DNA of 8,189 bases from F23-D06 sp002392325 (GTDB lineage: Bacteria > Bacteroidota > Bacteroidia > Bacteroidales > WCHB1-69): NCBI GenBank assembly GCA_946624065.1, contig CAMORT010000075.1, forward strand, positions 1 to 8,189, read 5' to 3'. The translations under genes and the position numbers were made by a program. Positions 1 to 5,062 of the stretch are shown piece after piece; the first letter of the stretch is position 1; each line of letters begins with the position of its first letter. The notes under the pieces are model-generated. The model had not been told where the DNA came from. It saw nothing but the letters and a program-made list of their open reading frames with translations, and made no database searches.

Positions 1-1
1 A

Positions 2-259
2 GGAGGAAAATTGCTGTCCACCAGTTATAGCGGCAATCCGGAGGAGAAATTGGAGTGGGAATGCCATAAGGGTCATCGTTTTATGGCGTCACCGAAACTC
101 ATTTTGTGGGGCGGACACTGGTGTCCGGAATGCCTGCCGCCAGCATGGGATTATGACGATTTGGCCGCCCACAGTCCGTTCTTCGCGCAGGTATGGATGC
201 CGCATCACCAGGGCGAGCACAATGTGTATGGTCCGGAGATTTTTGACGGTTGGGAATAA
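2..259 (+). CDS. 3' end of a gene for a zinc-ribbon-like protein (5' end outside window)
   Basis: The reading frame is open at the left edge and ends at TAA 257-259, giving about 86 C-terminal residues. The segment has a CxxxH motif (ECHKGH, codons near 62-76) followed by a WCPEC motif near 119-133. This spacing of putative zinc ligands (Cys, His, Cys, Cys) resembles treble-clef or zinc-ribbon repeats of the form GGKxLSxxY...W-x-C...GH.F...P...WCPxC. The opening residues GGK-LLSTSY fit the start of such a repeat, so I treat the frame as continuing upstream rather than starting at TTG 11. After the ribbon comes an aromatic, acidic tail (FFAQVW, ending GWE). I do not recognise the whole family. 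The ribbon could bind nucleic acid or be structural. No terminator is visible before the next gene 77 bp downstream, so co-transcription is possible. Confidence 0.75.
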   Translation, partial: GGKLLSTSYSGNPEEKLEWECHKGHRFMASPKLILWGGHWCPECLPPAWDYDDLAAHSPFFAQVWMPHHQGEHNVYGPEIFDGWE

Positions 260-278
260 GGGATTATTATAGGCCCCA

Positions 279-315
279 TCCTCTCTTACTCTTTTACTCT
301 TCTCCTCTTTTTCCC
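279..315 (+). other. Polypyrimidine tract in the leader of the PCMD-like gene
   Basis: These 37 bases contain only two purines (A288 and A296) and include the repeated unit TTACTCTT. The tract ends 21 bp before the ATG of the next gene. No TAnnTTTG promoter box or hairpin terminator is visible in the 260-336 gap. It may be part of an untranslated leader, or simply biased sequence; its function is unknown. Confidence 0.5.
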
Positions 316-336
316 GTAACTTAACTAAATAGAAAT

Positions 337-1392
337 ATGAAACTAACACGTATAACATGTATACTTTCATTCTGCGCTATGGTTCTGCCATTGCGGGCGC
401 AGGTGCAGATGCCGAATCCGGGATTCGAGAACTGGCCGGGTGAGGTTACCTCTTCCCCAAAGGGATGGCATTCGTTCAATGAGGCGGGCGGTGTGTTTGC
501 CAAGACGATGTCCAACAAGGGCGGTCCGGGCAATCCGGCGGCTTTGGAACGGGTGGCAGGCCACTCGGGAAAGTATGCTGTTGTGCTCCGCTGCACGAAG
601 ATATTGGGCGTGTCGGCCAACGGCGCGCTGACCAGCGGCCGTGTCTATATGGGCGCGATGGGAGCCGCCAGCGCCAAGAATTATTGCTACACCGACCGTG
701 CCAACGGCTATGCCTTCAAGTTTACGGGTCGTCCCGACTCAATCAGTTTCTGGGCCAAATTCGACATGAAGGAGTCCGTGTATGCCACCGCAAAAGCCCA
801 TCTCCATACCGATTGCGATTTCCGTGATTTTGTGGACATCGGTCAGGAATCCGATATTGCTTCCGCTATTCTCTATTTCAAGAATCCTAAAGACGGGAAA
901 TGGCACAAGTACAAACAGGCGTTCAAGGCGTACGACAAGGTGTATAAGGCCACGGCGGCACAGGCACCAATACCCACGCTGGACACCTGGACCCGCAAAC
1001 CGAGTTACCTGCTGTTTTGCTTCTCCACCAACCGCTATGTCATGACTGGAAACAAGGGCGACGCGCTCTATCTGGACGATATCCGCCTTATTTACAACAA
1101 AAACCTCTCCGCCATTCAGGTGGATGATACTGAATTGTATGGTTATCAAAAGGGCAAACAGGATTATGTGTATTTTGTGAGCAATACGCAAGAAACCCAG
1201 TTGCCGGTGGTGACGGCTTTCGCAGAATCGCCTCGAGCGGTAGTGGAAGTACAACAGGCTACCGCCGAGAATCCCGTCGCTGAAATTAAAGTGTATCACG
1301 ATGATGTGTATGCGGGTGAAGCGGAACCGGAAGTTTATACGGTACGCTTCGTGTCCTTGCCTTCGGTTTACGCGATGAGCGAATGGAGATAG
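337..1392 (+). CDS. Exported PCMD-like protein with C-terminal cadherin-like domain
   Basis: The protein has 351 residues. Residues 1-21 form a signal peptide (MKLTRITC..., probable cleavage LRA|Q). Cys8 and Cys13 do not sit in a convincing lipobox, so a lipoprotein is unlikely. Residues about 25-254 resemble the PCMD (putative carbohydrate metabolism) beta-sandwich of Bacteroidetes surface proteins: an opening PNPGFENW and PKGW, a central FTGRPDSISFWAKF, the segment WHKYKQAF, and a closing GDALYLDDIRLIYN that matches the family's conserved Leu-x-x-Asp-Asp strand. Residues about 255-340 look like a cadherin-like/Ig-like domain (LSAIQVDD, then TYTV-like EVYTVRFVS). The known context of such proteins is glycan binding or utilisation at the cell surface or in the periplasm; the ligand here is unknown. 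There is no T9SS sorting domain, so the final location is unclear. The start is supported by the signal peptide and an A-rich upstream stretch without a Shine-Dalgarno site, as is usual in this phylum. Confidence 0.85.
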   Translation: MKLTRITCILSFCAMVLPLRAQVQMPNPGFENWPGEVTSSPKGWHSFNEAGGVFAKTMSNKGGPGNPAALERVAGHSGKYAVVLRCTKILGVSANGALTSGRVYMGAMGAASAKNYCYTDRANGYAFKFTGRPDSISFWAKFDMKESVYATAKAHLHTDCDFRDFVDIGQESDIASAILYFKNPKDGKWHKYKQAFKAYDKVYKATAAQAPIPTLDTWTRKPSYLLFCFSTNRYVMTGNKGDALYLDDIRLIYNKNLSAIQVDDTELYGYQKGKQDYVYFVSNTQETQLPVVTAFAESPRAVVEVQQATAENPVAEIKVYHDDVYAGEAEPEVYTVRFVSLPSVYAMSEWR

Positions 1393-1505
1393 GTGATAGG
1401 TGTTGGGGTTTAGGAGTTTGTTTCATGTTTAAGGTTTAAGTATCAGGTTCCAGGATTTAAACCAAGAACAAATTACCAATAAAAATATTCGAGGATAAAG
1501 AATTT

Positions 1506-1542
1506 CCCCTTCTATTTTAGAAGGGGTGCCCGAAGGGCGGGG
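1506..1542. repeat. GC-rich palindromic intergenic element (two hairpins)
   Basis: In an otherwise AT-rich gap, CCCCTTCT (1506-1513) pairs perfectly with AGAAGGGG (1519-1526) around a 5-nt loop. Immediately after it, GCCC (1528-1531) and GGGC (1535-1538) form a second small hairpin with a GAA loop. GGGGT flanks this second hairpin on both sides (1523-1527 and 1539-1543), so the first CCCC could alternatively pair with either G run. From memory, similar 'CCCCT...AGGGGTGCCCG.AGGGCGGGG' elements are common between genes in Bacteroidetes, which suggests a dispersed repeat rather than a gene-specific site. It has no T tract, so it is not a typical intrinsic terminator. The rest of 1393-1631 holds only a weak inverted repeat (GGTTTAA 1433-1439 with TTAAACC 1457-1463) and the terminator at its right end; I see no gene there. 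Confidence 0.65.
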
Positions 1543-1577
1543 TAGTAATATTGAATACCTGAAAAACCTTAATGCAA

Positions 1578-1611
1578 AAAAAATCCTCCGACTTGCGCCG
1601 GAGGATTTTTT
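1578..1611. terminator. Bidirectional intrinsic terminator between convergent genes
   Basis: The arm AAAAAATCCTCCG (1578-1590) pairs perfectly with CGGAGGATTTTTT (1599-1611) around an 8-nt loop. A T run follows the stem on either strand. It lies 20 bp past the stop of the minus-strand adhesin gene and 185 bp past the stop of the plus-strand PCMD-like gene, so it can terminate both. Confidence 0.93.
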
Positions 1612-1631
1612 GTTATGGGATAACCGAGTGA

Positions 1632-3920
1632 TTAGCGGGCAATCATGAGTTTCTGGTTGGACACGCCGTTCTCAGTTGTGATTCTCATCATATACATACC
1701 GTTGTTCAGAGCGGTAGTGTTGATTTGAACATTAGTGTCATTGGCATCGTAAGCAGCCACTCTCTGACCCATCATGTTGAATACTTCAACCATGTTGATG
1801 TTGGAGGTGGCGTTAACATTAACACTGTTGTTGGCAGGATTCGGATAAACACTCACATTGTTGTTATATTCGTTGATGCTGACATTGTTGTCAACAAGGA
1901 AATTGTCAATGTAAATAGCGTCACTATAGGAACTGTAAGTGCCAAGTTCTATTACATCAATAGCTACATATTTTGTGTTGGCGGGAAGGTCTGAGTTGAA
2001 ATCAAAGAACATAACATCATTAGCAGGATATGCATTAATGGATATAGCAGGGAACCAAGTGAAACTGGAGGCATTGTTGTCTGTTGAGGAGAATCCTACA
2101 CGGAAAGTGGAGGTGCCATAATTGCCAAGATAATTGCGATATCCGAAATTCACATGCATTGGTTCGGTGCTGGAGAGTTCGGGGGAAACAAGCATATCCG
2201 GGCTGGCGAAATAGATGGCATAGTCACCGGCATCTGCATCAACGGTGGCAACACCGAAGTTTTCAGCATCATTAGAGCTCCAGCATATAGGAGGAACGAT
2301 CCCGCTGTTGAAATCTTCAGAGAACGGCAGAGATTCTGCATCGCAAGAAACAACCTCCACAGTATGGGTTGCGGTGGTAGATCCGATAACGTTAGTAGCG
2401 GTGACAGCCACGGTGTGGTTGCCAGGGGTGTTGAATGTATAAGAAAGAGTGTTTGTGGTGGAGGATGCGGCAGCACCGTCAACCGTCCATGCGAAAGTAT
2501 CGGCTAGCGGACTGATTGCTGTGAATTCGACTGCTGTGCCATTTTGAGCGATGGAAGGTCCTTCAATGGTAACCGTGGGTGCAGCTGCCAACACGTCAAC
2601 GGAGAAGTTGTCAATGTAGAGATAGTATTGGTAATTGCCGTAATAGTTGATGGCAACATACTTGGTACCGGCGGGTAATACAATGGCGGTTTGGGTCCAG
2701 TCGGTGGCCACATTCGTGTAGTCAGCCAGCATAGTGAAACTGGTGACATCGTTGGTGGTGGTGGAATACATCACTCTGAAATTCTCGTTGGAGTTGTGTC
2801 CTTTGTAGTAGAATTGTGCTGAATAGGTTTCACTTGCGTTTAAGGTCAGTTCAGGAGTGATGAGGTACTGGTTGTAGTCAGTAGCTGAGCTGAAGCTGCT
2901 GAAACGGAAATCGTGGCTGCCTTCGTATGCGGCGGCATCTTCGTAGATTCCGAAACGGTTGTCGTTGGCGGGATCCATGCTGACCATGGTCCAGCAGTCA
3001 ATGGTGCTCTCAAATCCTTCGGTGAAGGGGATGGTGATGTTGCTGCAGTCGAGGCATGCGCTAGTCAGAGCGATGTTGACGCTCGTGGCGCCGGTGCTGC
3101 TCAAGGTAACGGAACCGCTGTCGGTGCCGGCTGCGGTAGGGGCATATTTAACATACAGTGTGCCACCGGTTTGAGCGATAGAGGCGGTAGTGCCGAAGGT
3201 GGTGCTGTCAGCAGAAATGGTGTAAGGTCCAGTTACAGTGGCAGTGATGCCAGCAGTAAGTTGGTATGCAGAAACAGTCACCTGTTGTGTGGCGCTAGAA
3301 CCCAAAAGGACGGTGCCGAAGTTGATGCTTGGAACGTCTGTTATAATCGTAGGGGCTGTAGGTACGAAGGAGATTTGAACGTCGTCCAAGTTAAGACGGA
3401 ACATGTCCGTAACATTGTGGTGACGGAAAGCGATGTAAACCGACTGGCCTGTGTATGAGGACAAGTCCACCGTGTATTGAGTCATGGTACCCGTTGCGGT
3501 TCCGCTTGTCACAGCTGTAGTGGCCGTAAAGGCTGCTACGGTAGGTGATGTGGCGACATAAACGGAGAAGTACTCAGAAGCCCATGCGGAATCCTGACCT
3601 GCCACCCAGAATGTCAGTGTGGAGTTGGTGGTCAAATTGATCTGCGGGGTGATGAGCCAGTTGTCCGGGGTCAGAGCAGCGCCATTATAAGAAGCAGATG
3701 TGGCATGACCATCACCGGAGTGTACGTTGTAACCGCCAGCTGAACTTTGGGAGTTGTTCAGCACGTACCAATTGTTGCCGTCGCCGTCGTTGTCGATAAC
3801 AGTCCAGCCTGTAGGCAAGCTCATGTTCGGATCCTCAAAACCTTCATTTAGAAGGTATTGAGCATTAGCGGAAAAAAGCATAGCAAAGAGCACTAATGCT
3901 AAAGAGAATAACTTTTTCAT
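1632..3920 (-). CDS. T9SS-secreted modular surface adhesin (three cleaved-adhesin modules, Ig-like, PKD)
   Basis: The protein has 762 residues. A clear signal peptide spans 1-20 (MKKLFSLALVLFAML..., cleavage ANA|Q). The modules in order are: cleaved-adhesin type (jelly-roll, as in gingipain/HagA adhesin domains) about 21-186, with LNEGFED, WLITPQINL and LNLDDVQIS; an Ig-like or choice-of-anchor type domain about 190-288 (INFGTVLLGSS...YAPTAAG); a second cleaved-adhesin module about 289-443; a PKD domain about 447-524 with FAWTVDG and YTFNTPGNHTVAVTATN; a third cleaved-adhesin module about 526-677; and a type A T9SS C-terminal sorting domain about 688-762 (VSVYPNPANN, VEVFNMMGQRV, LNNGMYMMRI, ending QKLMIAR). 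Modules two and three share a signature: an opening Cys (Cys292 and Cys526), PFxExF, then Cys-Trp (309-310 and 546-547). They also share TKYVAI and YIDNF. No protease or other catalytic domain is visible, so the inferred role is binding to protein, glycan or host matrix. The protein should cross the inner membrane by Sec and the outer membrane by T9SS, which requires Por/Spr genes elsewhere. The start is fixed by the signal peptide; the leader is AT-rich with no Shine-Dalgarno site. Confidence 0.93.
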   Translation of the reverse strand: MKKLFSLALVLFAMLFSANAQYLLNEGFEDPNMSLPTGWTVIDNDGDGNNWYVLNNSQSSAGGYNVHSGDGHATSASYNGAALTPDNWLITPQINLTTNSTLTFWVAGQDSAWASEYFSVYVATSPTVAAFTATTAVTSGTATGTMTQYTVDLSSYTGQSVYIAFRHHNVTDMFRLNLDDVQISFVPTAPTIITDVPSINFGTVLLGSSATQQVTVSAYQLTAGITATVTGPYTISADSTTFGTTASIAQTGGTLYVKYAPTAAGTDSGSVTLSSTGATSVNIALTSACLDCSNITIPFTEGFESTIDCWTMVSMDPANDNRFGIYEDAAAYEGSHDFRFSSFSSATDYNQYLITPELTLNASETYSAQFYYKGHNSNENFRVMYSTTTNDVTSFTMLADYTNVATDWTQTAIVLPAGTKYVAINYYGNYQYYLYIDNFSVDVLAAAPTVTIEGPSIAQNGTAVEFTAISPLADTFAWTVDGAAASSTTNTLSYTFNTPGNHTVAVTATNVIGSTTATHTVEVVSCDAESLPFSEDFNSGIVPPICWSSNDAENFGVATVDADAGDYAIYFASPDMLVSPELSSTEPMHVNFGYRNYLGNYGTSTFRVGFSSTDNNASSFTWFPAISINAYPANDVMFFDFNSDLPANTKYVAIDVIELGTYSSYSDAIYIDNFLVDNNVSINEYNNNVSVYPNPANNSVNVNATSNINMVEVFNMMGQRVAAYDANDTNVQINTTALNNGMYMMRITTENGVSNQKLMIAR

Positions 3921-4032
3921 TTTTTTGAAATTTGGTTAATAATAAGGTTAATTATAGAAAGTTGTATTCGTTTGATAATAAAAGTTTTATGAGATTCTGA
4001 GTCTAGGAGTATAGATAGTTTAATAGAAACTA

Positions 4033-4040
4033 CAAAAATA
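4033..4040 (-). promoter_or_regulatory. Putative -7 promoter box for the adhesin gene
   Basis: Read on the minus strand, this is TATTTTTG, a full match to the Bacteroidetes primary sigma -7 consensus TAnnTTTG. It would start transcription near 4026 and give a leader of about 105 nt. No convincing TTTG -33 element is seen at the expected distance. The box is identical to the one in front of tRNA-Glu in this window. Confidence 0.5.
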
Positions 4041-4064
4041 ACATTTTATTGTTAATAATGTTAT
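4038..4064. repeat. Inverted repeat in the divergent promoter region
   Basis: ATAACATT (4038-4045) and AATGTTAT (4057-4064) form a perfect 8-bp inverted repeat with an 11-bp spacer. The left arm overlaps the putative -7 box of the adhesin gene. That would suit a dimeric regulator, but in such AT-rich sequence chance is a real alternative. Confidence 0.4.
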
Positions 4065-4108
4065 ATTATGTATATAAAAAAAATAATTTTTTTAGGCTGT
4101 AATTTTAT

Positions 4109-4116
4109 TATATTTG
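4109..4116 (+). promoter_or_regulatory. -7 promoter box for the 224-residue unknown protein
   Basis: TATATTTG matches TAnnTTTG exactly and lies 25 bp before the ATG at 4142. A T run at 4087-4093, part of an A7-T7 near-palindrome, lies at about the position expected for a -33 element. The transcript would have a short leader of about 20 nt. Confidence 0.6.
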
Positions 4117-4141
4117 CATTTCCATTTTAAAAGTTATAAAA

Positions 4142-4816
4142 ATGAATGACTCTCTTTGTAACCTGCTGATTACCAAAGGACAACTGAAGCAGGATATATT
4201 TGCCATAACGCTCGAAACCTTGCAGCTTTTCAAGGAGTGCGCCAAGAGTTTCGACGATTTCTATAAAGCCAACTATGCGGATGACCACGAGGATATCCCG
4301 GTTCTCTATACCAACAAGAACCAGTACCAGTTCCAACTGAAATTCGGCGGCGATGTGCTCGTATTCCTCATGCACAGCAACATCTTCGAGTTCTCGCGCG
4401 AGCATGAAGTGATGCGCACTCCTTATATCAAGGAAGACAAAACCCGCTCTTATTGTGGTATGATTCAGATATTCAATTTTCTGGGTGATTCTTTTAAATA
4501 TAACCGCATCAATGATTTAGGATACATGATTGGTCGAGTGCTCATTAACAAAGAAGGCCACTATTATATTGAAGGCAAACGTGAGTTAGCCCAGGTGCTC
4601 AACAATTTCAGCAGCAATAAAATCACGAAAGAGGCGGTGAACGATATCCTTACATCAGCCATCACCTATACCATCAATTTTGACCTTTTGGTTCCGGATT
4701 ATGAGGAAATGAAGATCATTACCGTGAACGACATGCTCCAAATTGAAGACCAGAACATGTTGTTGAAAACAGGTAAACGTCTGGGATTCAGGTTTGAACA
4801 AGACAAAAACGAGTAA
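4142..4816 (+). CDS. Conserved Bacteroidetes protein of unknown function
   Basis: The protein has 224 residues, no signal peptide and no membrane segment, so it is probably cytoplasmic. I recognise it only as a type of hypothetical protein that seems conserved in Bacteroidetes, and no function is known to me. The densest candidate conserved blocks are LKFGGDVLVFLMHSNIFEF (66-84) and the stretch 102-150, with RSYCGMIQIFNF, DSFKYNRINDLGYMIGR and EGKRELA. The C-terminal part has TVNDMLQIED (194-203) and a basic LKTGKRLGFRF (208-218). The fold looks mixed alpha/beta: a helical N-terminus (about 15-42), beta strands in the middle and helices later. The ATG follows a full TAnnTTTG promoter box and an A-rich leader. 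The gene is monocistronic or reads toward tRNA-Glu 67 bp downstream, which has its own promoter. Only an A7-TA-T8 tract at its stop codon could serve as a weak terminator. Confidence 0.88.
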   Translation: MNDSLCNLLITKGQLKQDIFAITLETLQLFKECAKSFDDFYKANYADDHEDIPVLYTNKNQYQFQLKFGGDVLVFLMHSNIFEFSREHEVMRTPYIKEDKTRSYCGMIQIFNFLGDSFKYNRINDLGYMIGRVLINKEGHYYIEGKRELAQVLNNFSSNKITKEAVNDILTSAITYTINFDLLVPDYEEMKIITVNDMLQIEDQNMLLKTGKRLGFRFEQDKNE

Positions 4817-4862
4817 AAAAATATTTTTTTTCCAAACAGGTCGGTGCATATCAAAAAAAGTG

Positions 4863-4870
4863 TATTTTTG
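4863..4870 (+). promoter_or_regulatory. -7 promoter box of tRNA-Glu
   Basis: TATTTTTG matches TAnnTTTG exactly and ends 13 bp before the mature tRNA 5' end, so transcription would begin a few bases before the tRNA. The right arm of an inverted repeat (CGGTGCA 4842-4848 and TGCACCG 4869-4875) overlaps the last two bases of the box. No clear TTTG -33 element is visible. Confidence 0.65.
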
Positions 4871-4883
4871 CACCGTCAAAAAT

Positions 4884-4958
4884 GGCGAGTTCGTCTAGTT
4901 GGCCCAGGACGTCAGGTTTTCATCCTGAAGATCAGGAGTTCGAATCTCCTACTCGCTA
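4884..4958 (+). tRNA. tRNA-Glu (anticodon UUC)
   Basis: A full cloverleaf can be folded. The acceptor is GGCGAGT (4884-4890) with ACTCGCT (4951-4957), where the first pair is a G-U wobble. The D stem is GTCT (4893-4896) with GGAC (4907-4910), and the D loop contains GG at 4901-4902. The anticodon stem is TCAGG (4912-4916) with CCTGA (4924-4928). The anticodon loop TTTTCAT places TTC at 4919-4921, which reads Glu codons GAA and GAG. The variable loop is AGATC. The T stem is AGGAG (4934-4938) with CTCCT (4946-4950), with loop TTCGAAT. The discriminator is A4958. The 3' CCA is not encoded (the next bases are CGA), so it must be added by CCA-adding enzyme. The gene is single, flanked by its own promoter and terminator. 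Confidence 0.97.
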
Positions 4959-4960
4959 CG

Positions 4961-4989
4961 AAAAAAGACCGCTTTCAGCGGTCTTTTTT
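4961..4989. terminator. Bidirectional terminator of tRNA-Glu and the outer-membrane protein gene
   Basis: AAAAAAGACCGCT (4961-4973) pairs perfectly with AGCGGTCTTTTTT (4977-4989) around a 3-nt loop, followed by more T. It begins 3 bp after the tRNA. On the minus strand it also ends in a T run and lies about 75 bp past the stop of the outer-membrane protein gene, so it can serve both. Confidence 0.92.
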
Positions 4990-4997
4990 TTTTCACC

Positions 4998-5059
4998 ATT
5001 CCGCCGATTGCGGCGGAATCCCCATAATTATAGGTTATACTCGCTTGCGGCGGAATCCC
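4998..5059. repeat. GC-rich hairpin plus 15-bp direct repeat
   Basis: ATTCCGCCG (4998-5006) and CGGCGGAAT (5011-5019) form a perfect 9-bp stem with a 4-nt loop. The 15-mer TTGCGGCGGAATCCC occurs at 5008-5022 and again at 5045-5059, 37 bp apart. Both copies lie in the 3' untranslated region of the minus-strand outer-membrane protein gene, between its stop and the terminator. The hairpin may protect the mRNA 3' end or be part of a dispersed repeat. Confidence 0.7.
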
Positions 5060-5062
5060 ATC

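Noticed and set aside
1..13. AGGAGG followed by TTG at 11, resembling a Shine-Dalgarno site and start codon
   Set aside because: The same frame is open to the window edge and encodes GGK before LLSTSY, which fits the beginning of a zinc-ribbon repeat. Bacteroidetes rarely use Shine-Dalgarno sites, so this is coding sequence of a truncated gene.
739..1299. Minus-strand open frame of 186 codons antisense to the PCMD-like gene
   Set aside because: The plus-strand frame has a signal peptide and family motifs; the antisense product has no coherent features.
2913..3458. Plus-strand open frame of 181 codons inside the adhesin gene
   Set aside because: It is antisense to a clear multi-domain adhesin, is low-complexity Gly/Val/Ala-rich, and has no promoter or recognisable domain; it is a shadow frame.
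4998..5059. Possible start of a CRISPR array (15-bp repeat, 22-bp spacer)
   Set aside because: There are only two copies, the repeat is too short, and there are no cas genes or leader.
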